Assembly: GCF_000426705.1 (NCBI RefSeq)
Contig: NZ_KE384557.1
Coordinates: forward strand, 1 to 64,000
DNA: 64,000 nt
From: Spirochaeta cellobiosiphila DSM 17781
GTDB taxonomy: Bacteria; Spirochaetota; Spirochaetia; DSM-17781
Reading direction: 5' to 3'
The notes beneath the pieces are model-generated. The model was not told the DNA's origin. It did not search any database and was given only the letters and a program-made list of their open reading frames with translations. Below are positions 54,604 to 63,368 of this stretch, one piece after another (position 1 is the first letter of the stretch; each line of letters begins with the position of its first letter). Both the position numbers and the translations under genes were made by a program.

Positions 54604-55985
54604 AGTCTCTCATATTCCTGTGCACTTTTTATCCATGAAAAATCAATTTTCATAGCTCTCAGTCTGATATCAAACATAAGAGGTTTGTTATCAAATAATG
54701 TTTCTTTAACATTTTGAAAAACACTGTAATAATCAGAATCAGAGTTAAATAATACTCCCGTTGCATTTTCCTTATCTTCATATACATCAACAATCGTATC
54801 ACATAGTCCTCCTGTTCGAGAAGCAAGAGGAATTGTTCCATAGCGCATTGAATACATTTGGTTAAGACCGCATGGCTCATAGAGACTGGGCATGAAAAAA
54901 ACATCAGCAGAAGCTTCAATCCTATGGGCCAAAGCATTATCAAAATCATTTATAACAGATAAATTATGATGTTTATGAGATAAGTTGGTTAGCACATTCT
55001 CCCATTCTGTAATTCCAGAACCTAATATCACAAATTGCAGATCTACAAAACTATTCAGAATTCTTGTAAAAAGTTTTCCATTATCTTCAACCAGAGGTTC
55101 TATCCCTTTCTGATGGACTAAACGACCAATACTACCTACCAGGATCTTACTAGAATCAATCGATAAGTTTAATTCCTTTTGTAAGGCTAGCTTATTCTTT
55201 TCTTTCCTGTTTAGTGATTCCTCTGTGAAAGTATATTCAATCAGAGGATCTGTTGAGGGATTCCAATTATCAATATCAATTCCATTCAAGATTCCGAACA
55301 AACGATGATTTCTGGACCTTATTGTTTTTCCCAAACCAAAACTATATTCTTCTTCCAGGATTTCTTCTGCATAAGTAGGAGATACAGTAGTTATATAATC
55401 AGAAGTGGATATACCGGCATGTAGAAAATTAATCATGTCATCTTTTATCAAACCATAATAGAAAGCCTCACCTTCATCGATACCCAGAATCGGTAGTTCT
55501 TTTATATGGAAGATACCTTGGTAACCAATATTATGAATGGTTATAATTGTTTTAGCAGTTAATTCTGGATATTTGGTCTTTTTATATATAGGTAGAGTTC
55601 CTAACATCCAGTCATGGATATGTATAATATCAAAGTCATTTGTGGTATTACAGTACTCAAGGACTATTTTAGAAAAGGATGAGAATGCCTTAATATTATC
55701 CTCATAATCTATACCTTCTTCATTGTAGAGCTCATTTCTATAACTAAAATTACTTGAATCCCAAAATAAATATTGGATATTATTATAGTGAGTAGAAAAT
55801 ATCTGTTCTTGCCACTGCTTTAGAGGCTCTATCCGGCTTTTGTCAATAAAACCATATAGAGGCATAAAGATAATTACTTCATGTCCTTTTTTTATTAGGG
55901 CCGCACTCAAGGCGGGTACCATGTCTGCTAGTCCTCCTGACTTTGCAAAAGGGACAGCCTCTGTTACTGCCATTAATATTTTCAC
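54579..55985 (-). CDS. glgA: glycogen (starch) synthase GlgA
   Basis: GT5 enzyme of 468 residues that extends alpha-1,4-glucan from ADP-glucose. Diagnostic parts: KILMAVTEAVPFAKSGGLADM with Lys15 for ADP-glucose binding, IHIHDWMLGTLPIY, TIHNIGYQG, the NGIDIDNWNP segment, GSIGRLVHQKGIEPLVE, and MPSLYEPCGLNQMYSMRYGTIP in the second Rossmann domain. The 3' end overlaps the CheA-like gene by 25 bases on the opposite strand. It likely acts with the GH57 branching enzyme at 9364. Confidence 0.95.
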   Translation of the reverse strand: MKILMAVTEAVPFAKSGGLADMVPALSAALIKKGHEVIIFMPLYGFIDKSRIEPLKQWQEQIFSTHYNNIQYLFWDSSNFSYRNELYNEEGIDYEDNIKAFSSFSKIVLEYCNTTNDFDIIHIHDWMLGTLPIYKKTKYPELTAKTIITIHNIGYQGIFHIKELPILGIDEGEAFYYGLIKDDMINFLHAGISTSDYITTVSPTYAEEILEEEYSFGLGKTIRSRNHRLFGILNGIDIDNWNPSTDPLIEYTFTEESLNRKEKNKLALQKELNLSIDSSKILVGSIGRLVHQKGIEPLVEDNGKLFTRILNSFVDLQFVILGSGITEWENVLTNLSHKHHNLSVINDFDNALAHRIEASADVFFMPSLYEPCGLNQMYSMRYGTIPLASRTGGLCDTIVDVYEDKENATGVLFNSDSDYYSVFQNVKETLFDNKPLMFDIRLRAMKIDFSWIKSAQEYERLYIKAKSR

Positions 55986-56011
55986 TGTGTCTATCCTATG
56001 AAAAAAGTTTT

Positions 56012-56806
56012 CTAATTATAATAGCTAATAGCGAAGTTGTCATTATGAGTAAATTTTAAATTATTATACAGATAATTAGCACAAAGATTTTTCTTGTTAA
56101 CAAATAAAACAACAGATTTATTATCTTCTTTACTTAGAGACAGTAAGGATTTAACAATAATAGCACCTAATCCACGATTTCTGTGATTATAATGTGTATA
56201 GATACCTCCGAGCTGATTCCAGTTCCACCCTCTACTATTGATATTACCTTTAGCTAAAGGGGTATCCTTATCCTCATATAATAGGTGAGTGTATTGTGCT
56301 AAGGATTTCTTAAAAACTTTTAAGCTAATTTCTTGAGAATAATAATATCCCGGGATGTGTAGTTCCTCTTTTTCATATAACCACTGTAGATAATGTATTT
56401 GCTCTGCTTCCCATTCTTCAATTATCCTTACCTGTTCACAGTAATAACTGTCCAATTCTTCTTTCGTTTTTAGATAATAATATTGATTAACAAAATGTTG
56501 AGGTTTTATGATTTCGTTAATTTTTAAGACATCTTTTTCTATTCCAGCTACAGCTTTAATCTGTGATTTTTTTTGTAGGATTTTTTTGGGCAATTCAAAA
56601 TTATAATCAGAAATAGAACGAAAATACGGCAAGAGTCTACCATCTTGTGTTAGTAATAAACAGCTTCCTTCATCGTCTATCCAAAAATCCTTATAGTGCT
56701 TATCATTTTGGATAAAATAATCCACAGCCATGATATATCGGGATTCATTAGACAATAGTTGTTGTTGTAGCTGATTTTTAAGGGAAGCATCTACCTTATA
56801 CCACAT
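56012..56806 (-). CDS. GNAT-family acetyltransferase with N-terminal extension
   Basis: The 264-residue protein has a C-terminal GNAT fold with the acetyl-CoA loop in LGGIYTHYNHRNRGLGAIIVKSLL (R-x-x-G-x-G) and a final strand pair VVLFVNKKNLCANYLYNNLKF, like FR47-type acetyltransferases. The first ~150 residues are less familiar. ATG 56806 has GAGGTGA upstream and overlaps the GH3 stop by one base, so the two are co-translated. The substrate is unknown; an amino-sugar substrate would fit the GH3 partner, as inference. Confidence 0.82.
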   Translation of the reverse strand: MWYKVDASLKNQLQQQLLSNESRYIMAVDYFIQNDKHYKDFWIDDEGSCLLLTQDGRLLPYFRSISDYNFELPKKILQKKSQIKAVAGIEKDVLKINEIIKPQHFVNQYYYLKTKEELDSYYCEQVRIIEEWEAEQIHYLQWLYEKEELHIPGYYYSQEISLKVFKKSLAQYTHLLYEDKDTPLAKGNINSRGWNWNQLGGIYTHYNHRNRGLGAIIVKSLLSLSKEDNKSVVLFVNKKNLCANYLYNNLKFTHNDNFAISYYN

Positions 56807-58494
56807 CAATTCACCTCGATGGGGATATATCCTGTAGGTTTCAAATCACCATGTAATGTATCAATTCCTGCTTTGATAGATTCATTCCCACTACCGTATA
56901 CAGCTATTCCTTTTTCTATCCATGGCATAAATCGAAAATATATAGGTGTCATTAAACTTAGGACAGTAATTTTATCTTTATATTCCTCCAATTGGGTTAA
57001 TATCTCATAACTACCAGGTGTGGCCATGACAAACAGAACCGATTTAGCCCTTCGAACATTATTTTTGATTTGTTGGAATTCTCTTTGGGAATAAGAGTAA
57101 AACGGATTGTACGAATAATATAACGTTCGTGCTCCTGGCCATAAATGGGTTCCATAATTCAGAGCATAGGAATATTGACTAATGATAAGATCCGGCTTTA
57201 TGACTAGCTTTTCTTTATCCCCTTTTATGAGTGTAACGGCTCTTTGGGCGAGGTCTTTGAAAAACTTTGATCCATCAGGATCGGGTATATGGCTATCAAT
57301 AGATTGAGGCGACGGGTTTAAAGGAACGCGGTCGTCCTCATATAGATACTGCCTTTTTATCCTCAGTATTCTTTTTACTGATTCATTGACACGTACTTTA
57401 AAAGCATCATTTTTGTTATATTCCTCGAGGAGTCTTCTCCATACTATATTATGTAAGTAAGGTGTTTGGGATATAAGTAATATGTCATTACCTGCATTAA
57501 TTGCTTCGACTCCAATATCAGGAAAGGTAATACCTGTTGTTTGAGCTCCTCCCATATAGAGGTCATCCGTAATAAGTATATTATCATAGGACATGTGTTC
57601 TCTTAACAAAGTTTGACTTAGTTCATAGGATAGACTAGCTGGTTCCACCTTTTCTGTTATTTGGGGATATGCTAAGTGCCCACTCATAATGGCAGGAATA
57701 TTCTCTTCGATAAGGAAGCGGAATGGCACCAAATCTATTGCTTCAAGATCTTCTAATGTCCTATCAATTAAGGGAAGATCTCCATGTGAGTCTTTGTCTG
57801 CATGACCGTGACCTGGAAAATGTTTTGCTGTAGCGATGATTCTATTTTTTTCAAGACCATAATAAAAGCCTAATCCTAATAAGGCCACCTGATAGGGGTT
57901 ATCACTAAAGGCCCTCGGGCCAATGACATGGGCTTCTGGATTTGTATAAACATCAACAGTAGGGGCAAAGTTCATATTAATTCCAAGAGTACGGAGCTCA
58001 CGTCCAATATAATAACCTGTAAGAAGAGCATCATCTGGAATCCCTGTCGCACCAATCGCCATATTTCCGGGAGTAATACTTGTGGTTCCTCGTATATGTC
58101 TAACCCATCCTCCTTCTTGGTCTGTAGCTGTAAAAAGGGGGATCTTTAATCGTGTTGACTGACTAGCTTCTTGCATTGTTGAAATAGCTTCTGTTAGGGT
58201 TTTCAAATTATCAGCATTCCATCCGAATATTTTTACTCCGCCCAAATGTTTTTGGGAAATCCAGTTCATGATATCTCTATTGGGAGTCTCACCTTCATAT
58301 CCTAATAGCAATATTTGACCCAATTTTTCTTCAGGGGTCATTTCCTCTACCATGTTGGTTAACCAATCTTCTGTTGGCAGATCTGTCCAAAAATCAACCT
58401 TTTGTGAAAAAGTTAAAAAGATGGATGTGAAAAATATATAAGTGATAAAAAGAAGTCTCATAAGTGTGAGGAGTATAACAAAGTCCTTGCTCAT
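56806..58494 (-). CDS. secreted GH3 beta-N-acetylhexosaminidase (NagZ-like)
   Basis: The 562-residue protein has a hydrophobic N-terminal signal (~12-30, MRLLFITYIFFTSIFLTFS), so it is probably exported. The GH3 barrel has IPLFTATDQEGGWV, the NagZ-type KHFPGHG (224-230) with DSH (235-237) as the acid/base His-Asp dyad, and ILITDDLYMGG (307-316) with the nucleophile Asp. The C-terminal ~190 residues form a second domain as in longer Gram-positive-type NagZ enzymes. It probably removes GlcNAc from peptidoglycan fragments or other glycans outside the cytosol. Start at 58494 or at the internal ATG before the signal is undecided. Confidence 0.9.
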   Translation of the reverse strand: MSKDFVILLTLMRLLFITYIFFTSIFLTFSQKVDFWTDLPTEDWLTNMVEEMTPEEKLGQILLLGYEGETPNRDIMNWISQKHLGGVKIFGWNADNLKTLTEAISTMQEASQSTRLKIPLFTATDQEGGWVRHIRGTTSITPGNMAIGATGIPDDALLTGYYIGRELRTLGINMNFAPTVDVYTNPEAHVIGPRAFSDNPYQVALLGLGFYYGLEKNRIIATAKHFPGHGHADKDSHGDLPLIDRTLEDLEAIDLVPFRFLIEENIPAIMSGHLAYPQITEKVEPASLSYELSQTLLREHMSYDNILITDDLYMGGAQTTGITFPDIGVEAINAGNDILLISQTPYLHNIVWRRLLEEYNKNDAFKVRVNESVKRILRIKRQYLYEDDRVPLNPSPQSIDSHIPDPDGSKFFKDLAQRAVTLIKGDKEKLVIKPDLIISQYSYALNYGTHLWPGARTLYYSYNPFYSYSQREFQQIKNNVRRAKSVLFVMATPGSYEILTQLEEYKDKITVLSLMTPIYFRFMPWIEKGIAVYGSGNESIKAGIDTLHGDLKPTGYIPIEVN

Positions 58495-58521
58495 TTGCTA
58501 CGACTTGCCTAGATTATAAGT

Positions 58522-59928
58522 ATGATAAATAAATTTGTATTACCTTTAACAATCATGACATTTTTCATCGTGTCACAACCTATATATAGTGAAATCTACA
58601 AGGTTGATCCTTATATCGTTAGTAAAGGAAAGGATATGAGTCCCTTGGATCCTGAAGATTTCTTGAAACTCGCCTTGTTATTTAGTGGCGTTGATTCAAA
58701 AGATGTTCCGAAATGGGTTAAGGCCATCCATAATTATAGCAATCCTATTATTGATGAGCTACTGACAGAACCTAGTGTGTCAAAGCGGGCTGAAGCTTTG
58801 TTGCTTATTTTGCACAATAGTATATTTAAGAAATATAGAGAGGAGGAGACCAGATTAACTATTCTATACAATGATGGAATTTTCAATTGTGTATCTTCCA
58901 GTGTTATGTATATGTATATGGCAGAAAAAGCAGGTATTACTATCGTGCCCGTTGCCACCCCTGATCACGCTTTTTGCAGTATTTATGTTAATGATCAAAT
59001 TATAGATATTGAAACAACTACAAAATATGGTTTTAACCCGGGGGAAAAGAAAGAGTTCACCAATGCTTTTGGTGATATAACAGGTTTTAGTTATGTGCCT
59101 CCTGGTCATTATACTAAGAGATGGGACGTCTCAGATAAAGAACTATTGGGTTTTATTTTATCAAATCAGATAAGTCTATTACAAAGACAACAGAAGTTTG
59201 ATCAAACTGTTCCTCTAGCAATGACTAGAAATGCGTTAGAACAAACACCTGAATCTGAGCAATTTTTAGAGGATACCTTCAAGAACTGGGGAGCTTTTCT
59301 TAATATGCGGAATCAATATCTTCAGGGCATATCAGCCATGAAAATGGTTGAAGAAGAGTTTCCTCATTTTAATGAAGTAAAGGAAGTTGCAGGAATTCTT
59401 GTGTATAACAGGCTTGTTAGTCTCATAAACAATAAGCAAACACAAAAGGCTCAGAATGAGTGGAGCCAGTATAAAAACACGATACAAATCGATCAAATCA
59501 ATAGGGATAAAATTGATAAAATGATGAAGACTGACGATTTGCAGACTATATTAAAAAACGGAGATTTTGAAACAGCACGCCAATATTTAAAGTCTGTGGA
59601 AAAAGATTTATCAAAGTCCCAGATTAATGAATATACAACCTATTTATATAGTAAAGAAGCTAAACGAATAGAGACAAGTGAAGGGATGAAACAGGCTTAT
59701 CATTTTTTAAAATCAGCGGATCCTGATATTTTAAAGATAGCCAAAGTAAAGTCAATCTTAGATATGTATGAGTACAACTATATCATCAGTATTCACAATA
59801 ACTTTGCTACCTTATTTAATGCTGGTAGATATGAGGAAGCTCAAACATTACTTAATAGTGTGGATGAGTTGGTTCGTAAGTCCTCTCGTTTGCAGCAGGA
59901 CCAGAAGTTATTAGATAAGCAGAGATAA
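58522..59928 (+). CDS. exported transglutaminase-like protein with helical repeats
   Basis: The 468-residue protein has a signal peptide (~1-23, MINKFVLPLTIMTFFIVSQPIYS). Next comes a transglutaminase/SirB1-like domain with Cys123 in FNCVSSSVMYMYMAEKAGI, His149 in PDHAFCSIYV, and Asp162 in IIDIETT, an apparently complete Cys-His-Asp triad. Residues ~215-468 are TPR-like helices. Probably a periplasmic cysteine peptidase-like or peptide-binding protein; the substrate is not readable. It is divergent from GH3 with only 27 bases between the two starts. Confidence 0.82.
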   Translation: MINKFVLPLTIMTFFIVSQPIYSEIYKVDPYIVSKGKDMSPLDPEDFLKLALLFSGVDSKDVPKWVKAIHNYSNPIIDELLTEPSVSKRAEALLLILHNSIFKKYREEETRLTILYNDGIFNCVSSSVMYMYMAEKAGITIVPVATPDHAFCSIYVNDQIIDIETTTKYGFNPGEKKEFTNAFGDITGFSYVPPGHYTKRWDVSDKELLGFILSNQISLLQRQQKFDQTVPLAMTRNALEQTPESEQFLEDTFKNWGAFLNMRNQYLQGISAMKMVEEEFPHFNEVKEVAGILVYNRLVSLINNKQTQKAQNEWSQYKNTIQIDQINRDKIDKMMKTDDLQTILKNGDFETARQYLKSVEKDLSKSQINEYTTYLYSKEAKRIETSEGMKQAYHFLKSADPDILKIAKVKSILDMYEYNYIISIHNNFATLFNAGRYEEAQTLLNSVDELVRKSSRLQQDQKLLDKQR

Positions 59929-59950
59929 TGTAGATTAAGAACACCACCCC

Positions 59951-59996
59951 TGTCATGGCCTGTTACCCACAGGTGTCATGGCCTGTTACCCACAGG
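59951..59996. repeat. tandem 23-bp repeat, two exact copies, each with a hairpin
   Basis: Units 59951-59973 and 59974-59996 are identical, starting TGTCATGGCC and ending CCCACAGG. In each, CCTGT and ACAGG pair around the loop TACCC (for example 59959-59963 with 59969-59973). A partial sequence with similar words (TGTGGGATAGGGGG) follows. The stretch is clearly richer in G and C than its surroundings. It lies in the gap between two convergent genes. Confidence 0.8.
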
Positions 59997-60016
59997 TGTG
60001 GGATAGGGGGCGATAG

Positions 60017-60037
60017 CTGTCTTATGGGTAAGAACAG
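60017..60037. repeat. hairpin next to the tandem repeat
   Basis: CTGTCTTA (60017-60024) pairs with TAAGAACAG (60029-60037) with one bulged A and a TGGG loop. There is no T-run on either side, so it is not a classic terminator. It adds to the structured DNA between the convergent genes. Confidence 0.5.
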
Positions 60038-60042
60038 ATGTG

Positions 60043-60666
60043 CTAAGGGGGAGTTATGTATTTTTCGAATAATCCCTTGAATATATTGTCCATACTTTTA
60101 GCCACATAAGGAGCGGTGACTTTCATTAGTAAATCTATCTGGGGAATGATTTCAATATAAAGGTATCCATGGATGAGGTGTGTTTCTTTGTCCCAACGTA
60201 ATTCTGCATGACCTTCTTTTAGTTTCGTGCCAACTTGTGTAAAGTGGGAATCTGGATAAAAGGTGTATTCAATATGTGTCTCATCTCTTCTTGTTTGTAT
60301 ATAAAAAGAGCTTTCTTCCGCCTCTATCCATCTAACTGGCCATGGTGCTTTAACTTTATATTTTGCATGGTGTCTAATGGTTGTATCATTAACAATAGTT
60401 TTTTTGCTAGTTATCCACTTAACATCTTTTACACTTTTCAGAAGTTTTGGCCACTGGTCAAAATCTGTCATAATATTGTAAAGTTTGGCTAGACTTATTT
60501 TATTAGCATCAAATGCACTAAATAACTCATAGACAATCATTTCAGAGTGTCTTTTCTCAGAGTAAACAATTTTATATTGGCTTTGAAAATCAGGTTTTGT
60601 TAAATCAATGGACCACGATGTTACTGAAAGAAACATCATTACTGTTAGAGGCATTATTTTATACAT
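60043..60666 (-). CDS. exported SRPBCC/START-like (polyketide cyclase-type) protein
   Basis: A 207-residue protein with a signal peptide (YKIMPLTVMMFLSVTSWS). Its helix-grip domain follows the Coq10/polyketide cyclase pattern (LAKLYNIMTDFDQWPKLLKSVKDVKWI, VKAPWPVRWIEAEESSF, IEYTFYPDSHFTQVGTKLKEGHAELRWD, and a C-terminal helix). Such folds bind hydrophobic ligands; the ligand is unknown. ATG 60666 is chosen over TTG 60672; neither has a visible ribosome site. Convergent with the transglutaminase-like gene. Confidence 0.78.
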   Translation of the reverse strand: MYKIMPLTVMMFLSVTSWSIDLTKPDFQSQYKIVYSEKRHSEMIVYELFSAFDANKISLAKLYNIMTDFDQWPKLLKSVKDVKWITSKKTIVNDTTIRHHAKYKVKAPWPVRWIEAEESSFYIQTRRDETHIEYTFYPDSHFTQVGTKLKEGHAELRWDKETHLIHGYLYIEIIPQIDLLMKVTAPYVAKSMDNIFKGLFEKYITPP

Positions 60667-60775
60667 GTACAAATTGTACTGTTTTTTTTTTATATTTCAA
60701 TAACTATTTGATAGTATCTGGAATGTTGACTTAGGCAGTAATAAAATGTATTTTTGACTTTTTAAGGAGATTTAT

Positions 60776-62107
60776 GTGAAATATTTTGTTTTGACTTTAG
60801 GTTGTCAGATGAACATGAGCGATTCTGAGAGAGTTAAAACTGTATTTTCGAATATGGGATATAAACAAACAGATAATGAGGAAGAAGCCGATATCCTTGG
60901 TGTTATGGCTTGTTCTGTACGCCAGGCTGCTATTGACAGGGTTTATAGTAAGATTCATGACTGGAATTTACGAAAGGATAGGAAATCTATTATTACTTTT
61001 GTATCCGGCTGTATCTTGCCAAAGGATATGACTAAGTTTGAAAAACTTTTTGATTTATCTTTTCCCACAGCAGAAATGGAGAAGCTACCAGAGTTCCTTA
61101 ATCATTATGGTGTTCCTTCTATTCATTCTGTTAGTCCAGCGAGGTTAGATCCCATTAAATCAGAGTTCTGGAGCATCCAGGCCTCTTATGATTCCTCCTT
61201 TGATGCCTTTGTCCCTATACAAAATGGGTGTAATAAGTTTTGTTCTTTTTGTGCTGTTCCTTATACAAGAGGAAGGGAGGTTAGTCGTCCCAGTGAGGAA
61301 ATCTTAAAAGAAGTCGGGGACCTCATTAATAAAGGTTATACATCCATTACATTATTAGGTCAAAATGTTAATTCCTATGGGCTAGATAAAAAGGGACAAG
61401 AGCTTTCTTTTGCAGAATTACTTCATCGTATTGGTGAAGTGGGTGATAAAGCCTCTCATAGACTATGGATATACTTTACCAGTCCCCATCCTCGGGATAT
61501 GACTAATGAAGTATTAGATGTAATAGCAGCTCATCCCTCTATTGCCAATCAGATTCATCTTCCTTTGCAATCAGGAGATGATAAAGTCCTTATACGAATG
61601 AATAGAAAGCATAGCATGGATAGGTACAGACAAATTGTAGAATATGCCAGACATAAAATCCCTAATATAGCCATTACTACAGATATTATTGTAGGTTTTT
61701 CTGGTGAAACAGATGAACAATTTGCTAATACTGTACTAGCTATGGAAGAGTTTAAGTACAACATGGCTTTTATTGCCAAGTATTCTCCAAGACCGGGAGC
61801 TGCTAGCTATCAATGGGAAGACAATGTCTCCATGAATGACAAAAAGAAAAGATTTGAAATATTGACAGAATCCTTAAAGAAATCCAGTTATGCTCATAAT
61901 ATTAGTATGATAGATAAAGAGATTCCAGTCTTGATTCAAGGTCGGTCTCGGGATGGCAAATATTTGATCGGACGAACGGAAGGTAAAGTCAATGTTAGAA
62001 TAAAGTCAGATGATTTGTCTCTGATTGGTAAAATCATGGATGTTAGTGTCAGCCGTGCTAACCCTTTCAGTATAGAAGGAGAATTTGTTATGGTTACAGC
62101 CAAATGA
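60776..62107 (+). CDS. miaB: tRNA-2-methylthio-N6-dimethylallyladenosine synthase MiaB
   Basis: Radical SAM methylthiotransferase of 443 residues acting on tRNA position 37. The N-terminal UPF0004 domain provides cluster ligands Cys10, Cys46 and Cys79 (LGCQMN, MACSVR, SGCILP). The radical SAM motif is Cys152, Cys156, Cys159 (GCNKFCSFCAVPYTRGRE). The TRAM domain lies at ~375-440. GTG 60776 with AAGGAGA five bases upstream is the start. It overlaps the next gene (ATGA). A paralogue such as MtaB or RimO is less likely from the YTRGREVSRP context. Confidence 0.92.
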   Translation: MKYFVLTLGCQMNMSDSERVKTVFSNMGYKQTDNEEEADILGVMACSVRQAAIDRVYSKIHDWNLRKDRKSIITFVSGCILPKDMTKFEKLFDLSFPTAEMEKLPEFLNHYGVPSIHSVSPARLDPIKSEFWSIQASYDSSFDAFVPIQNGCNKFCSFCAVPYTRGREVSRPSEEILKEVGDLINKGYTSITLLGQNVNSYGLDKKGQELSFAELLHRIGEVGDKASHRLWIYFTSPHPRDMTNEVLDVIAAHPSIANQIHLPLQSGDDKVLIRMNRKHSMDRYRQIVEYARHKIPNIAITTDIIVGFSGETDEQFANTVLAMEEFKYNMAFIAKYSPRPGAASYQWEDNVSMNDKKKRFEILTESLKKSSYAHNISMIDKEIPVLIQGRSRDGKYLIGRTEGKVNVRIKSDDLSLIGKIMDVSVSRANPFSIEGEFVMVTAK

Positions 62108-62529
62108 ATTTGATCATTCTCCTTACTATCCCCATTTGGTTTTATTTAGCATGGTACGACATAAAGTATATGATAGTACCGGATAAATGGTTACTATCTT
62201 TAGTCCTCCCTTTGTTATTATTTTATCTGGTAACTGATAGTCATAATCTTGTCATCCACATAGTATCCCTCTTACTTATGGGAGGCAGCTTTTTGGGGCT
62301 TCACTTTGTTAGTAAAGGGAAGTTGGGGTTGGGGGATGTAAAACTCGTAGCCCTGATGGCTGGCTTTCTTAATGTATATCAAGACTTTATTCTTTTGTTC
62401 TGTGCTTCTTTGAGTGGTTTAATTGTAAGTATGTTTTATTTAGCAAAAAAAGAAAGAAACAAAGCTATCCCTTTTGCTCCCTTTCTATCCATAGGATGGA
62501 TCGTTGCTATTTTCCTAACACTTCCCTAA
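62104..62529 (+). CDS. short prepilin peptidase (A24 family)
   Basis: A 141-residue integral membrane protein with about four or five membrane segments. The two catalytic aspartates of A24 peptidases are visible: Asp19 in AWYDIKYMIVPDKW and Asp78 in the GLGDVKL motif. The N-terminal methylase domain with its cysteine motif is absent, as in CpaA/TadV-type enzymes. It would process type IV pilin-like or Tad/competence pseudopilins, none of which is visible here. It is coupled to miaB by overlap. Confidence 0.88.
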   Translation: MNLIILLTIPIWFYLAWYDIKYMIVPDKWLLSLVLPLLLFYLVTDSHNLVIHIVSLLLMGGSFLGLHFVSKGKLGLGDVKLVALMAGFLNVYQDFILLFCASLSGLIVSMFYLAKKERNKAIPFAPFLSIGWIVAIFLTLP

Positions 62530-62534
62530 AATAT

Positions 62535-63191
62535 TTATTCATATGATAAAGTAGTATCCATACATTGGAATTCTCTAAGAAAACAAATCAAACTGTCTAA
62601 GGGTAAGTTTTCCACTTCATGATTGTTAATATCAAGACAGTTATTGGTAAAATCCAGACAAAGTAATTTGTTGTTTTGGTTTGGCCAGAAATTTATAGGT
62701 ATATATTCTCTTAATGTCTTGCTCGGACTTAGAATCTCAATCGCTCTTAGGCTCGTATAAATTTTAGTAATATTTCCCATATCATCTAAGCATACAGGGT
62801 TTTCTCCATTGGGAAATACATTATGACCACCAAATACGTCAATCGGCCCTATCGGGGTTGGTATTTTAACGGGCATAGCAGGATCAAAGTTCTTCAAAAA
62901 TCCATTAGGCCAAAACTCAAGACGATTCCAAACGGGAAACATTCCTACCGCTGTCGCTACGTCTAATTGACCACGTTTACTTAACAATATTGTGTTTATT
63001 TTCCCACTAGGGTAGAAGTGTAGCTCATCAAGTTGAGTTTTTTGATACCCCCATGGAAATTTAAGACTATATTCTTCATTTGGGTTTAGATTAATATGCT
63101 CAATGCAACCTTCCCAATTTTTAGTCACTTTGAGTGGTTTGACAATACCCAATGTGGTCGTCACCATATCTACTTCGTAGGGCTTCACCAT
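62535..63191 (-). CDS. uncharacterised beta-rich protein
   Basis: A 218-residue protein with no signal peptide or membrane segment. It has repeated short strand-turn units with Asn, Gly and Pro (YPSGKINTILLSKRGQL, FWPNGFLKNFDP, FPNGENPVCLDDMGNITKIYTSLRAI), recalling MORN/WxxNG-type repeats. It is convergent with the prepilin peptidase gene, five bases apart. GGAGG lies three bases before ATG 63191 and six before the following GTG, so either may be the start. No family recognised. Confidence 0.72.
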   Translation of the reverse strand: MVKPYEVDMVTTTLGIVKPLKVTKNWEGCIEHINLNPNEEYSLKFPWGYQKTQLDELHFYPSGKINTILLSKRGQLDVATAVGMFPVWNRLEFWPNGFLKNFDPAMPVKIPTPIGPIDVFGGHNVFPNGENPVCLDDMGNITKIYTSLRAIEILSPSKTLREYIPINFWPNQNNKLLCLDFTNNCLDINNHEVENLPLDSLICFLREFQCMDTTLSYE

Positions 63192-63368
63192 AGGCCTCCA
63201 TTAGGATATATGCAAATATGGTGCCATTATGGAAAATATAGTTTGTTTGTTGTAAGTCGTTATATAATAAGTAAATAAAAGAACGCTGTTTTACTGTAAT
63301 ATCTATTGTCGTACAATTATGTAGCTTAATGAGTGATTAAGTTCCCTATTGTTGTTTTGTGTTAACTA
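63192..63368. other. 177-base intergenic stretch with no recognised feature
   Basis: The gap between the uncharacterised gene (start at 63191) and the recG 3' end is very AT-rich. It should contain the promoter of the 62535-63191 gene, but no convincing -35/-10 pair stands out. No hairpin with a T-run was seen on the recG (minus) side. Confidence 0.4.

Noticed and set aside
59951-59996. Tandem repeat as a CRISPR array
   Set aside because: The two units abut with no spacer, and no cas gene is present in the window.
60017-60037. Hairpin as an intrinsic terminator of the 58522 or 60043 gene
   Set aside because: No T-run follows on either strand.
60721-60754. TTGACT-N17-TATTTT as the miaB promoter
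   Set aside because: The -10 match is poor and the region is so AT-rich that a chance match is likely; not strong enough to list.
60880-60900. GCCGATAT inside miaB as a sigma28 -10 element
   Set aside because: No TAAA at the right distance; it is within the conserved MiaB reading frame.
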